Positions 20,426-32,289 of a DNA stretch of 64,000 nucleotides are shown here, one piece after another. The notes under the pieces are model-generated. The model did not search any database and was not told the DNA's origin. It saw nothing but the letters and a program-made list of their open reading frames with translations. Both the position numbers and the translations under genes were made by a program. Every line of letters starts with the position of its first letter. The stretch's first letter is position 1. The DNA comes from Metaphire vulgaris (lineage: Eukaryota > Annelida > Clitellata > Crassiclitellata > Megascolecidae): the NCBI GenBank assembly GCA_018105865.1, contig CM030834.1, positions 9,781,219-9,845,218 on the forward strand, in the 5' to 3' direction.

Positions 20426-20938
20426 ACATCAAAAATAATATCGGCATATATATGCGAATTATATATATATATATATATATTAGGGTGTGACAAAAAGTAC
20501 AAACTATATCCATTCAGTACTAAAAAGATGCTCTTTGATCTACTGATCAAGAAAAACCCCTATTTCAATATATTATTTTTATGTCTAGTGGTCCCAACTT
20601 TGAAAAAACTGATTTATGAATAATATGTATATTGCTTATTTCATTGCAAAGCAATGGCTTCTTAACAATAACTGCATTAACATAGTTGCTGGGATATTAT
20701 AAACTGTTTTGTTGAATCTATTGATAGTTTTTGATTAAATTTGGTAAACTTGGGTGTTTGCTATTAAAATAATACAGGCTTTTCTACAATATCCTTCATA
20801 AAGTGATCCACTTCTTGGCACGCTAGTGGGTTCTGCTTTCTTCTCATGCCCATAGCAACCATTGTATTTATGATTTCTAATGATGATCATTAAGGGGTTT
20901 AGAGGTGAATTGTAGTTAAATTATGGCAAGCTTTAGAA

Positions 20939-21289
20939 CAGTGGTTCTCAACCCTTGTTCACGCGCGCGACCACAAGTGGTCCGCAAGACGGGGTCTAGT
21001 GGTCCGCGGCGAAGTCTGAAAACGTAAATAAAAATTAGACATATTAATTTTCCATGTGAAAAATCTGAAAAGTGAGACGATCAAAACAAGGTCATCAGCA
21101 CAAAAAGGTTATCAGCACATTTCGTGTGTATTCTGTGCATTTTCTACGTGAAAAAGCATGACAAGCAAAAAATAAAAAAGGTCATCACCGCCTCTTTGGA
21201 GCAGATGACTGCTCAATTTAGCAGGTGGTCCAAGAGATATTTTGAACTTCAAAAGAGGTCCGCGAGGCAAAGAGGATTGAGAACCACTG
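20939..21289. mobile_element. hAT-type MITE (CAGTGGTTCTCAAC...) nested in the TIR transposon
   Basis: Ends CAGTGGTTCTCAACCC and GGATTGAGAACCACTG, flanked by CTTTAGAA and CTCTAGAA (7 of 8 match). This end sequence is typical of widespread hAT elements. The interior contains GTGGTCCGC repeats and an ACAAGCAAAAAATAAAAAAGGTCATC motif (21160). Confidence 0.8.
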
Positions 21290-21340
21290 CTCTAGAACAC
21301 GAAGTAAAAGTTGACATTCAGTATTTGGGTTTCCAAAGGA

Positions 21341-22165
21341 ATTAGCCGAAATTCCCCAAAATGTGCTGCCAACGTGTGAAGATGTTCTAAGAGCGTGTTA
21401 TTTTTAACAGCAAAAAGAGAGACATAAGACTGTTGATGTTGTAAAAACTTTTGCATCTGAAGTGATTGAGATATATAATAAGGCCAGCATACCTACTATT
21501 GCATTTGTCAGCATAGTGAAAAAAGTGAAAAGGCTATTTGAGAAATGGAATGATCTGCAGAAAAAACTACCTGAAAACTGGATATTGAATAATTGATCCA
21601 GTTACATCAAGTAGGCTGCAATAACTAGAAGACAGAAAATGAAAATTAACAAAGTTTGAAGGCAAAACAAAAAGAGAAATGGGAGAAAGTAGTACTGCTT
21701 TAGAAGAGTTTGAAATGAATTACAATTCAGAAAACAGTCCAAATGACCTTTGCAGTGATGTCAATTACACGGGCAACGATGGGGAGACAGAAGAGGAAGA
21801 TAGTGACAATCAGTGCTCTTCTAGCAGTGGTCCACAGAATAAACATCAGTATCTAGCTGCTGTCGGTGATGAGGACGAAAATATAAGAAAATTTGCTTAT
21901 GCAAAATTTCACTAGTTCGGAGTAATCATCAACACAGTGGTAGAATTCGTTGTTTTGACAAGAACAATATTACAATCAACTTCACTTCAGACTCCTACAT
22001 CAACATTGATTGGGAACGGGTGAAATTTGACATCCCTCCACTCGTGCATGACACCACTTCAGGAGCCATTGAAAATCATGCAGAAATAAGTATGCCCATA
22101 TTATCCATGTCATGCACAAGATGTGGAAAGACATATCAAGGATGTTTCTGTAGCCTTCCATAAAG
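21341..22165 (+). pseudogene. broken coding remnant inside the TIR transposon
   Basis: Fragments in changing frames: LPTCEDVLRACYF, KTVDVVKTFASEVIEIYNKA, SIPTIAFVSIVKKVKRLFEK, then an acidic stretch EEEDSDNQCSSSSGPQNKHQ, then SMSCTRCGKTYQGCFC. Stops separate them. The composition suggests a DNA-transposon protein, but I recognise no transposase motif. Confidence 0.45.
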
Positions 22166-22439
22166 TTTACGGACATGATTCACGCCTTGGAGTTATAATT
22201 CAAATGAAGAAATCAAGATCAGAGTTGCCAACTATAGAAAGCAAATCACATTTACTGCACTAATAGTTAAACTGCAGCACTGTAGCATACGTATGATTTT
22301 GTTCTTATTCGGTCAGTTTTGTTCAATTTAGAAGATGATATGCTGCTTGACTCCGAGCATATAAGTTAGAATGGTGCAAAAGTATAAGTAAAATCCTTCC
22401 CGATCACTCATGGCTAACTTCAGGGCTCATAAGGCGGCG

Positions 22440-22670
22440 CTGATCTCCGTTACCAAGGCCCTCAGCCAGGCGACTGGTGCAAGTTACATGATACGGGCCC
22501 AGTGTTCTCATGAAACGCGACTGTTTACTCCGCGGATTAATCCGCTACTCATTGCCATCGTCATCTGGAGAAAGAAGGCTGAATTGACCTTTAGGCTCCT
22601 GCCAGAGTTGAACCCGCGACCTTCTGCTCCATCGTCCAGTGTTGTTATCATTCTGCTAAATTCTTGCCCC
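22440..22670 (-). mobile_element. diverged tRNA-derived SINE (second family)
   Basis: The minus strand has AAGGTCGCGGGTTCAACTCTGG with a B-box-like core and TTAGCAGAATGA upstream, matching the layout at 17575-17760. Confidence 0.5.
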
Positions 22671-22966
22671 TGCCAACTTCCTACCCCTGCTAATTTCCTA
22701 TATTATATATATTTCCTGCTATATTACACCATGGTGTAATGGTGCAATGGTGTAACTTGCTAATACTGTTAATGTCAGACTGGGTTGGAAATGGCAATGC
22801 AATGCATAAATTTGGCAAAATTGACTTGCATTCTTAACAAAGTTGCTAGAAATGGGTGATTAATATGAAATATCTGTTTTCGATAGCTTATTTACTTTAA
22901 TATGGATCATCGATTTCCGTTTGTACGGGATGTGAACTCTAAAATTTTGTACTTTTTGTCACACTA

Positions 22967-22996
22967 ATATATATATATATATAATATCAAATGATG

Positions 22997-23054
<58 letters not shown>
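22967..23054. repeat. (TA)n microsatellite
   Basis: A TA run with one short TATCAAATGATGATCA interruption. Confidence 0.9.
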
Positions 23055-23056
<2 letters not shown>

Positions 23057-23179
23057 TATGTGTCGTATGAAAGAAGATAGAAAGGTTAAGACTATATTGC
23101 TGGGAATAATGGACGGTTCAACAAGAAAGGAAGGCCACACAAAGAATGGTGTGATGACATTTTGTGATTATGTGGAAAA

Positions 23180-23278
23180 TGTCTGCAAGAACTATTTCAT
23201 GTTGCTACCAACAGAAAAGATTGAGACAAAACTGTAATGATTGCATCAGACACCAACGGGCGCTGAGCCCACGGTTAT

Positions 23279-23342
<64 letters not shown>

Positions 23343-23531
23343 ATACTGTATATATATATATATGTCTTTAAATATAGTAATAAGTGTGTATCTATTCTTC
23401 CTGTATAACAATGGTATAGTGTTATTATTATATTTTTTTCACCATACATACTCTATAAGAGGGCCGCCGGCAGGCTCCTTTATCGTGCAATTATCGAAAA
23501 CATGTTAGTATATTGTGATGATGTTAGATTG

Positions 23532-23568
<37 letters not shown>

Positions 23569-23750
23569 ATACTGTATATATATGTCTTTAAATATAGTAA
23601 TAAGTGTGTATCTATTCTTCCTGTATAACAATGGTATAGTGTTATTATTATATTTTTCACCATACATACCCCATAAGAGGCCGCCGGCAGGCCCCTTTTT
23701 ATCGTGCATTTATCGAAAACATGCTAGTATATTGTGATGATGTTAGATTG

Positions 23751-23784
<34 letters not shown>

Positions 23785-23991
23785 ATACTGTATATATATA
23801 TATATATATATATATATGTCTTTAAATATAGTAATAAGTGTGTATCTATTCTTCCTGTATAACAATGGTATAGTGTTATACTGTTATTAATATATTTTTT
23901 CACCATACATACCCCATAAGAGGGCCGCCGGCAGGCCCTTTATCGTGCATTTATCGAAAACATGTTAGTATATTGTGAGGATGTTAGATTG

Positions 23992-24052
<61 letters not shown>

Positions 24053-24215
24053 ATACTGTATATATATATGTCTTTAAATATAGTAAAAAGTGTGTATCTA
24101 TTCTTCCTGTATAACAATGGTATAGTGTTATTATTATATTTTTCACCATACATACCCCATAAGAGGGTTGCTGGCAAACCTTTTATCGTGCATTTATCGA
24201 AAACATGTTAGTATA
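23180..24215. repeat. four-unit tandem repeat, 220-250 bp per unit
   Basis: Each unit is a (GATGAT)n block, then TACTGTATATATA, TGTCTTTAAATATAGTAA, TCTATTCTTCCTGTATAACA, ATGGTATAGTGTTA, a GCCGCCGGCAGG-type core and ATTTATCGAAAACATG. Units start at about 23279, 23530, 23751 and 23992. The first is preceded by CATCAGACACCAACGGGCGC, also found before the (TGA)n at 24470. The unit ends share sequence with the 31115-31180 flank. Confidence 0.85.
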
Positions 24216-24416
24216 GGCAAGGGCATAGGAAAAGGGCCGTGTTCCTCTATAAAATGCGATTCCGGGCAGATTATCAATGGGGTCGGTATATTCTGAGGTT
24301 CTGAATCCCTGCCAAAAAGTCTCACAAGCAAAAAGGTCATCCACGGCTCAGCACATATTGTCACCTGCTGAAAAGTCTGACAAAACAGGATCATCTCTGG
24401 CTCAGATTGACGAGGT

Positions 24417-24476
24417 CTTTGGGACAAAACTGTAATGATTGCATCAGACACCAACGGGCGCTGAGCCCACGTTTAT

Positions 24477-24524
<48 letters not shown>

Positions 24525-24548
24525 CGATGATGATGATTATGACGATGA

Positions 24549-24582
<34 letters not shown>

Positions 24583-24585
24583 GAT
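24417..24585. repeat. LINE-tail-like block with (TGA)n
   Basis: GACAAAACTGTAATGATTGC then CATCAGACACCAACGGGCGC, CTGAGCCCACG and a long TGA array, matching 23224-23340. Probably the 3' end of a LINE with a TGA tail, although no coding part remains. Confidence 0.55.
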
Positions 24586-24770
24586 GAAGTTTGCCACTCC
24601 AACTCACCCCACTTTCAAATCCTGGAGCCGTCACTGCTACCGAGTACCGACTCTATTTCAGGGGTGGGGCGTGAGCAGGGACGAGGCGGGAATGATCAGG
24701 ACTTAACTTTTTCAATTTTCAGAGTTCGTTTCTAACGTTCTCATATAACTTGGCATGATTTAAACTTAGC

Positions 24771-24895
24771 ATGATTTAAAGTGGCTTAGGAGGCATTACT
24801 GCCTGCGCGAAAGCCACTAGGGCACTAACGGGGCTTGAACCCGCTCCGTCAGCCTGACGCTTCATAACGTAACCCACTCTGCCATCTTCCGCCCC
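24771..24895 (-). mobile_element. tRNA-derived SINE
   Basis: Same family as 10684-10813: GGCGGAAGATGGCAGAGTGG at its start (minus strand), GCGGGTTCAAGCCCC as a good B box, and a CTAAGCCACTTTAAATCAT tail. Confidence 0.75.
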
Positions 24896-25228
24896 TCCCT
24901 CATATGATTATATTACGCTGTTATTCAGATATTTCAGTTTAATTGAGTCTATGATTTTGAATGCTAAATGAATACATAGACCGACAGTACATTTTTAATG
25001 ATTTTTATATAACAGTGAGTCCCAGTGACGAAAGATTAGAACTTTTAGAGCCCGTTTTGAAAATCTGGGCTTTTCTGGAGCTTTTTAAAGACGCCATCTG
25101 GGCTTTTTCAAAAGTTGACTGGCTTCACTGGTAGCGGTAAATTGATTGTGGTGGTGGTCAACGGGTGATAGGGATTTGTTACCTGTCATTATCTGGGGAC
25201 TGGTGATTCTGGGTAGTCTCATGATAGC

Positions 25229-25331
25229 GATCGAAAACAGAGGGTAACAATAATAGCAAATGAAATATACGAAACAGGAAGAACTACAACAACAACAACA
25301 ACAACAACAACTACTACTACTACTACTATAA

Positions 25332-25367
<36 letters not shown>

Positions 25368-25435
25368 GCTACTACTACTACTACTACTATACTACTGCTA
25401 CTACTACTATTACTGTCACCACCACAACTACTCAC
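25229..25435. repeat. small RTE LINE piece followed by (ACA)n/(CTA)n arrays
   Basis: CAGAGGGTAACAATAATAGC and GAAATATACGAAACAGGAAG match the RTE remnant at 28403-28450, then run into (CAA)n and (CTA)n triplets. Confidence 0.65.
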
Positions 25436-25796
25436 CTAGCTATTTTAAGAGGCTTGGCGCCTAAGGATAGCAGCTACTGTTGTGCTTCTTTCAAAGCGCT
25501 ATATAAATATACGAGCGCTGTTGAACTAGCTGGTGCACTGCGCCAAGCTTTTCGGACATCGCTATAAAACTTATAATGGTGAATTAGTGACGCAGACTAG
25601 AACTATTAATATATATATATATATGAAGGATCTATATATATATATATATATAATATTATATATATATATATATGATAAGGTATGTATATCTAAAAATATA
25701 ATTATATTTATAGGGCAGACATATATATGTATCATGTGTGTGCATATGTGTCGCATATACATATATGTGGTCATATATGATATATATAAAAATAAG

Positions 25797-25854
<58 letters not shown>

Positions 25855-25965
25855 TTCTTATTTAACATCTCGTTCGAGTGTGAAACGTAAAAGCGCTCTT
25901 GACTTTAGTTTTTTGCTTTGAATACTGAGCTGTATAAATTATCTGTCTAACTCACTATATATATA

Positions 25966-26013
<48 letters not shown>

Positions 26014-26720
26014 GCCCTTCAGAGGCAGAAGAAGGAGGGCCAGTTGGAATTTTGAGAGTCTCTCCCAGCCTTGACAAAAATTAAAATGTTGACAAGGTAA
26101 AAAGATAATTACCAATTTTGAGGACCACACTGTACCTTTTAGCTTTCCTGAAATCCCAAAATTGTCGACAAGAAAAAAGGTCATCACTAAATTTTGAGGC
26201 CCTCCTAGTAGTAGCTATCTAGCTTTCTAGCTCTCCCACAATTCTAGACAAGGAAGAAAGGGTGGCCTCCCAACAGATAGAGGCCCTGGTCAAATGGCCC
26301 CACATGGCCCCTCTGAATGGGCCTGTGTGTGTGCGTGCGTGTGTTTGTGTGCGTATGTGTGTGTGTGTGTGTCAGGGAGCCAGGATCCGAGAATTAGGAG
26401 GCACCGTCGCTTATACAGGGTGAACACATAAAAACTGGCCCCCTTATGATATTTAATATCTCGACCGTGTGTAGCTATTTCAATGAAATTTATAGAGACC
26501 ATATACCTGGCAATGTTTCTAACGTAATTCCCAAATTTCATGCTGATATCTTTAGGTTTTGATGAAATAAAGCCAACAAACTAAAGAGACAGGCCCCTGA
26601 ATTTGGGCAGTGGCTTTATCCCCCTTGCAGCCGGGCTCATTCCCCCCATTACCAATTATAAATCCTTCCACAAAAATACAAATCCCCCAAAATTACAAAT
26701 TTCTCTCTGCTAATTTGCTC
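25436..26720. other. repeat-rich stretch without genes
   Basis: Contains a LINE tail piece (AGCTACTGTTGTG at about 25470), (TA)n blocks at 25610-25860, a (TG)n at 25978-26010, an ACAAGAAAAAAGGTCATCAC motif at 26168, another (TG)n at 26325-26371 and a mariner-like TACAGGGTG at 26415. Confidence 0.6.
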
Positions 26721-27110
26721 CCTTTGTAGACATCTAAGACGGAGTTTCTTTTAATTGGACTACATGTAACTCCAAAAAAATTGACAATTCTAAACTAGTT
26801 TTGGCTCCAGACACCACAATAATCCCTGTTCCAACTGCAAGAAATCTCAGATTCCAATTTGATTCTTTTTCTAAACTTCGAATCACAAAATCTCCCAAGT
26901 TTCAAAAGCCTGCTATGTTCATATTCGTGACCTTCGCTGCCTACGTCCTTGCCTAGATACCAAAACTGCCTCCACAATTGCCACACCTCAATAGTCCACT
27001 CCGAATTAGATTATTGTAACTCCCTCTATCAGTGTTTTATCCAGACTCCTGTCAGCTGTTCCAAGATATCTAAGGATCTGCTAAACAGAATCACTTTTGT
27101 CATAATTCAC
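26720..27110 (+). mobile_element. CR1-like LINE reverse-transcriptase remnant
   Basis: Shifting frames encode KTEFLLIGLHVTPKKI, then TARNLRFQFDSFSKL, and HTSIVHSELDYCNSLYQCF. These correspond to the TEFLLIG, ARNLGVxFDS and LDYCNSL blocks after the reverse-transcriptase palm. The copy is badly broken. Confidence 0.65.
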
Positions 27111-27775
27111 ACTGACAGTTGGGTTAGGTACCCTAACCCTAACCCACCCCAACATACATCATGCACACTGTATTAGGCGCTGAATGTATACGAACATTGT
27201 CATGAAACCATTCCCCAAAATCGCATGCTTTACAATGTTTTAAAGGCATTATGTGCACGCTGGGGTGTGTTTGCACCTCCAAAGTTCTAATGAGTGTTAA
27301 GGTCTTTCTCACCTCAGGCGTGAGAAAGACTTTCTACTGATTATCGCTTCGTGGCAGTCCTCCGGTGATTCGGACCCTCCACCCTATAGATAGCTCGATG
27401 GGTGTAGGTTACTGTATAATGACCGAATGCGAAATTTTGACTGCGTTTGCGAAATATAGCTTTCTAATAAGGGCTAGAGAACTAAGCGTCCACCACTTTT
27501 ATCCACATATTTTTTTTGCAAGGGTTTTCGAAAGGAAAAAATACAAGGATGACCTCTTTTTGCTTGTCAGTGTTTTTGAGAGTAAAAATACAAGGATGAC
27601 CTGTTTTGGACTTGTTTGCCTGTCAAGACTTTTGGAGGACGAAAATGGCGGGTTCACCTCTTTGTTACGTCATATTTTAGGAGATCTGATGTTTTATTAC
27701 GTCGCCTTACGTAGGGGAAGGTTAGGGAGGTGGTCAAAAAGTGCAAAATCGCGTAACGTAATTTGTGGACGATCC

Positions 27776-27806
<31 letters not shown>

Positions 27807-28319
27807 CTCTCTTCTCTATCTCTCCCCGTCCGAATTTCATGACGACTGTCATCCTCGCGGCCTTTATCCTTTATGAAAACACCCCGACCGACATACATTA
27901 AATCAGTGACAGTTTAATAGGTGAGTACCCAATTCTATTGGGAAACTAACGATCCTACCTCGCCGATAGCATTCGCTGGAGAAGAGGAGGTGACAGTTTA
28001 ATTGCAATTGTCCGCCTCGTATGCGGTTAAGGACAGGAAGGCAATTAACAGCAACCCTGTGTACTGGCTGAGAGAATTTGCCTTGCTGTCTGTTCCAGAC
28101 CAATCTATTCAAGTTGTGAACTTCATAAAATCCTGACCACTTAAATATTGACTCTTTCAAAGATCTGAGAAGCAATGGATTCCAAATATGCATGTCTATT
28201 ATGCCATACTGATGTTCGCTATAAAAATAAATAATAAATATATAAAGATAATCGAGGTTAAACCAATAATGAGGACTAATGATGGCCTCAATAACAAAAA
28301 GAAGAAGAAACAGCCGCAT
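27111..28319. other. no gene recognised; short telomere-like and microsatellite bits
   Basis: Contains CCCTAACCCTAACCC at 27131, a (TC)n run at about 27775-27800, two GACCT(C)TTTTTGCTTGTCAG-type motifs (27552, 27598), and an AATAGAATTGGG relative of the sequence at 1565. A 178-codon frame at 27365-27901 crosses these and is not convincing. Confidence 0.4.
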
Positions 28320-28327
28320 TAAGAAAA

Positions 28328-29585
28328 ATGAAGAAAAAAAAGCCCCCAGGACCAGACAGAAATAACTACAGAGATGCTAATAGCAGCAGAGGAAGCAGGA
28401 TTACAGAGGGTAACAATAATAGCAAAATGAAATATACGAAACAGGAAGAATCCCAAAAAGAATTGTGTAGAGCAGAGGAGGGGGCTAGGGGTGTGCAGAT
28501 TGGTACATATGTCCTCGGCTGCCGAGGTGGGGAGGCAAAATGGGGTATTTGAGTAAATGAAGCCAGGGGCGTCATTTGAGGGGAGCTGGGGCCCCCAAAG
28601 GAAATGACAATAATAATAATTTGCAAAAAATTGCCTAAAAATTTGCAAAAAATGCCTAAAATGTGCAAAATGCCTAAATTTGCAAGAATTGCCTAAAATT
28701 TGAAAAAAAAATTGCCTAGAATTTGAAAAAAACTTGGCAAACTTTTTTTTCGCCCCCAAAGAAAAGTGTGAAATGACGCCACTGAGTAAGCGCATAATAA
28801 AGAAGGACCTTTATTTGCTCGTCAGTACTATTAAGAAGGGCGCTGTAAGAGCTGAGGGGCGCCCAAAACGATCTGACGACCTTTTTGCTTGTCAGAATTC
28901 AGGCGCCATCAGCATGCTTTGTCCCCAGGCGCCGGAAACCCTAGGCCTGCCTCTGAAGTAAGTCGATATTCATTGTAATACCGAAAAACCCAGGAACAAT
29001 GGAATGTGAAGAACACAGAACAATAAGCCTCAAAAGTCATGTAATGAAAGCTTTTATTAAAAGTACTTTTGAACAGGAAAAAAATTAAATGAGGGAGAGA
29101 GTTTCAGAAGAAAAATACGGGTTCAAGGAAGGTAACGGATGTAGAAATGCACTACTTATTCTAAGGATGATTAGCGAAAGATGTATAGAGATGCAAAAAG
29201 ATCCGTACCTATGTTTCATAGATTATGAGAAGATTTTTGATAGCGTAAAACGAAGAACTGTTCAAATGCTTGGAAAACATAGCACTCGATGGAAAGGACA
29301 TGAGGGATATTTCAAAATCTGTACTGGAATCTCAAGAAGCAGTGATAAGAACTGAAGGAAAAATAGGTCAATGGATACAATTTTAAAAAGGAACAAGGCA
29401 GGGTTGTAGTTTATCACCAGATTTTTCCAATGAATATGGGGAAAGAGATTATGAAGGAAACAGAATGATTGGAAGGGATAAAGATAGGAGGAAGAAATTT
29501 AAATAATCTACGATACGCAGATGACACCACAGTCCACACTAATGGCAGATACTGAAAGAAAACTACAAAAGGTTATTAGCAGTGT
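28328..29585 (+). mobile_element. RTE-like LINE, fingers and palm remnant, interrupted by other repeats
   Basis: In changing frames: KKPPGPD, then residues matching EITTEMLIAAEEAG, then EIYETGRIPKELC up to 28475. After a 500-bp interruption it resumes with KNPGTMECEEHRTISL, EKYGFKEGNGCRNALLILRM, CFIDYEKIFDSVK and a damaged QGCSLSPDF...RYADDTTVH. The interruption includes a MITE-like piece (28565-28788) ending GTGTGAAATGACGCCACTG with TTTGCAAAAAATTGCC repeats inside. Confidence 0.75.
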
Positions 29586-29760
29586 TGTAATAAATACTTG
29601 CCTGAAGTATTTAAATACTTTCATAAATACTTGGTTCTCAGGTAGTATTTAAAATAGTATATAAATACCTAAATACCAGGGTAAGTATTTAAATACTGGC
29701 CAATTAGGTTTTAAATACTCTTTTAATACTTGATAATGTATTTGACACGATTCGCCACAA
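29586..29760. repeat. AAATACTT-rich degenerate repeat
   Basis: TATTTAAATACT and TAAATACTTGG variants recur about ten times in 150 bp, a degenerate short-period repeat. Confidence 0.6.
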
Positions 29761-29764
29761 CCGA

Positions 29765-30300
29765 ATTTTGTGTAAAGAAATGTCAGTTAAAATTATTTCT
29801 TACTTACAGCTCACTTCAGTCATCGAAACCTGTCTACCTTAGATCACTTATAAACCCTCAGCCTCCTCGACCCACACGTTCATCATCTTACCTCACTCTG
29901 TCACGCCCACTAATCAGTCATCCCTGAAAATTTGCAACCGTGCCTTCTCATCACCTGAACACCTGAATCACCTGAACTTTAGAACTTGATCCTACTGTAG
30001 CTTCCTCCCTAGACTTTAACACTTTCAAGCCATACAATCTGAATCCTCATTTCCTATAATTTCTGCATTATCTCCTCAAGTCTTCAGGTCTAAGCTTAAG
30101 TCCTTTTTCTAAAATCATTTTCTCCATAGCTGTAACAACCTAGCCTCACTGCCCTTTGGATGTTGACTATTGCCTGGCTGACCAGATACCTTTCCCATAA
30201 CTATTTCAAGATAGGCTGAGCACCTCCAAGAATAAGCAGCTACTGTTGTGCTGCTTGTCAAGGCGCTAGAAATCAACGAGATTTTACTTGACTTTGCTTA
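29765..30300 (+). mobile_element. CR1/L2-like LINE C-terminus and 3' tail
   Basis: Encodes LQSSKPVYLRSLINPQ, RPTRSSSYLTLSRP, a frame-shifted KICNRAFSSPEH and VFRSKLKSFF-stop, then a 3' UTR with TGGATGTTGACTATTGCC and AATAAGCAGCTACTGTTGTG. The tail also appears on the minus strand at 2280-2460 and 52240-52420. Confidence 0.7.
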
Positions 30301-30543
30301 CTTACTTTCTTTCGTCACAAAACCTTGCTTTGCACTCCCTGTAAAGAAACGAAGAAAAGAAAAAGGTAATCAACTCCCAAAGGAGGCCTGTTGTGGAAGA
30401 ATTCTGAGTAACTAAATCGCTAAATCGCAAAAATTACTGACAAGGAAAAAAGGGCCGTCAACTTTTTCGCAACCTTGTTAAATACCGGACACCTGGCAAC
30501 CCCAAATGACTAATGACAAAGATTTTGACCATTGCATGCGAAA

Positions 30544-30993
30544 CAGTGGCGGCTCTAGGATTTGGCAAGTGGGAGGGGCGTTTGGGTGGCAACCTCTAAT
30601 CATGGGGCCAACCATTTGTTGTTAGGTATGTAGTATTAAGTACAGTAGCGTCATTTCACACTTTTTTCTTAGAGGGCGAGAAAATTTTGCCAAATTTTAG
30701 GCAAATTCTTAGACAATTTGTACAAATTTTAAGAAATCGTTGCAAATTTTAGGGGCAATTTTTGCAAATTTTAGTCCATTTTATAACTTTTAAAAATTTT
30801 TTAGCAAATTTTAAAATTTTGGCAAATTAGCAATTTTTGAATATTTTCCTTGGTAAATTTTTGGCAATATTTGCGATATTTTGCACATTAATACATTATA
30901 AATGTTAAGTATAGGGTCTCAACAGGGGGCCAGTGGGGATAGGATCTCAGTAGGGGGCACGGGCTCCCATGACCCCAGGTGGAGCTGCCACTG
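30544..30993. mobile_element. hAT-type MITE with a second element inside
   Basis: CAGTGGCGGCTCTAGG...GGTGGAGCTGCCACTG, flanked by ATGCGAAA and ATGCAAAA (7 of 8). Compared with the 183-bp form, it holds an extra segment (about 30650-30905) that starts CAGTAGCGTCATTTCACAC and is filled with TTTTGGCAAATTTTAGG-like repeats. This is the same kind of sequence as the end at 28785. Confidence 0.8.
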
Positions 30994-31063
30994 ATGCAAA
31001 AAGGCTGAGTCGACCTAAGTTTCCGCCTCTGACTTTTGACTTTGATAAAATGTTGAATTGTTG

Positions 31064-31068
<5 letters not shown>

Positions 31069-31120
<52 letters not shown>

Positions 31121-31203
31121 CTGTATAATATAAGCCTATAAATATAGCAATAACTGCGTATTTATTCTTGTTGTAGGTCTATAGGTCTATTATGTGCTTC
31201 CAA

Positions 31204-31286
<83 letters not shown>

Positions 31287-31430
31287 CACACACACAGACA
31301 GACAGAGACAGAGAGAGAAAGAGAAAGAGAGAGAGAGATGAGACACAGAGAGACAGAGACAGACAGACAGAGACAGACAGACAGACAGAGACAGACAGAC
31401 AGAGAGGAGGGAAAGAAAGAGAGTATGATC
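31069..31430. repeat. (TA)n and (GA)n/(CAGA)n microsatellites
   Basis: TA array (31069-31115), then (GA)n (31207-31268) and GACAGACAGA variants to 31425. Frames rich in Ser-Leu or Arg-Glu here are artefacts. Confidence 0.95.
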
Positions 31431-31439
31431 ATATATCAA

Positions 31440-32040
31440 CCAATTAATAAACTTTTATAGCGCCACTTTCATAGTGCTCAGGCATCAGCGAATGACGCAC
31501 CAAATACAAAATTGAATTAGAGCCACGTCAATCCGGAAAGATCAGTCAGCAGAACAGCGGGTGGGCAATCGAAGGAGATAAGCCAAGCCAAACAGGTTCG
31601 TTTTAGGTCCGGATCTGAAAAGATGATAAAGAGTTAGTTATACAAATTTATATTGGTAGTGAATTCTAGAGCCTATAGGGCCACACCGAGAAACAACTAG
31701 TGCCAATGATTGTGCGAGAATGAAGGACGACAATTGAAAGTCCTGGACCCGTATCTGCTTACCTGGTGGAGTGATTGATAGGTCGACGGATAAATCGGGT
31801 CTTAAAATATTTTGGTTAATTATATACAGCTGTAACATGGTTTGAAATACCAAAAATTTCGCGATATCTTGTCTCCTGTTGGAAATCCGATTTCAATAAT
31901 AAAATCGTAATCAGGGCGGCGCTAAGGTGTGGGTCCGCGGGTCCGCGGGACTGACCCACCCAGCCTCGGGCAGGGACACAAGAGCAAATCGTGCAAATCC
32001 GAAGAGAAATTTTGATTTGTGGGATGGGAGGGTAGTATGA
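31440..32040. other. no recognisable feature
   Basis: One LINE-tail-like GCGCCACTTTCATAGTGCTC near 31460; the rest is unassigned. Confidence 0.3.
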
Positions 32041-32044
32041 GCCA

Positions 32045-32245
32045 GGTCAGAGGCGTAGCTAGAATTTGTCTTGGGGGTTGCAATTCCTTGAAAAAAATTA
32101 TCAAGTCTCCGAAAAAACCTGACAAGCAAAAAAACGTCAGCACCTCCCAAAAAGCCTGACAAGCAACAAAATACGTCAGCACCTCCCCAAAAAGCCAGAC
32201 AAGCAAAAAATGTTTAGGGTTAGGGGTTAGGGGTTAGGAAAAACC
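32045..32245. repeat. MITE remnant with three GACAAGCAAAAA motifs and TTAGGG-like repeats
   Basis: Begins CAGAGGCGTAGCTAG, a CAGTGGCGTAGC-type end. It carries the CTGACAAGCAAAAAA(A)CGTCAGCACCTCC unit three times (32120, 32161, 32198) at about 40-bp spacing, then TTTAGGGTTAGGGGTTAGGG. No right end is clear. Confidence 0.65.
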
Positions 32246-32289
32246 TTATATAACTTTGTCAACGCCAGCGAACCGGTGGTTATCAAGTG

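Larger units (their letters stand above)
20481..22966. mobile_element. 2.5-kb TIR transposon in TA-rich DNA
   Basis: The left end TAGGGTGTGACAAAAAGTAC and right end GTACTTTTTGTCACACTA are inverted repeats differing by a 2-nt indel, both set in (TA)n, consistent with insertion at TA. The interior has coding remnants on the plus strand (21341-22165), a nested hAT MITE (20939-21289) and a SINE (22440-22670). I cannot assign a superfamily; a TA target would fit a Tc/mariner-like element but the coding remnant does not obviously match. Confidence 0.65.

Noticed and set aside
23279..24215. CRISPR-like repeat-spacer pattern
   Set aside because: The sequence is eukaryotic, units are 220-250 bp with a microsatellite inside, and no Cas genes are present.
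27131..27145. Chromosome end (telomere)
   Set aside because: Only two or three CCCTAA units, surrounded by ordinary sequence on both sides.
28565..28788. A precise target duplication for the CAGGGGCGTCATTTG...AAATGACGCCACTG element
   Set aside because: The flanks (AATGAAGC and AGTAAGCG) do not match well enough to call.
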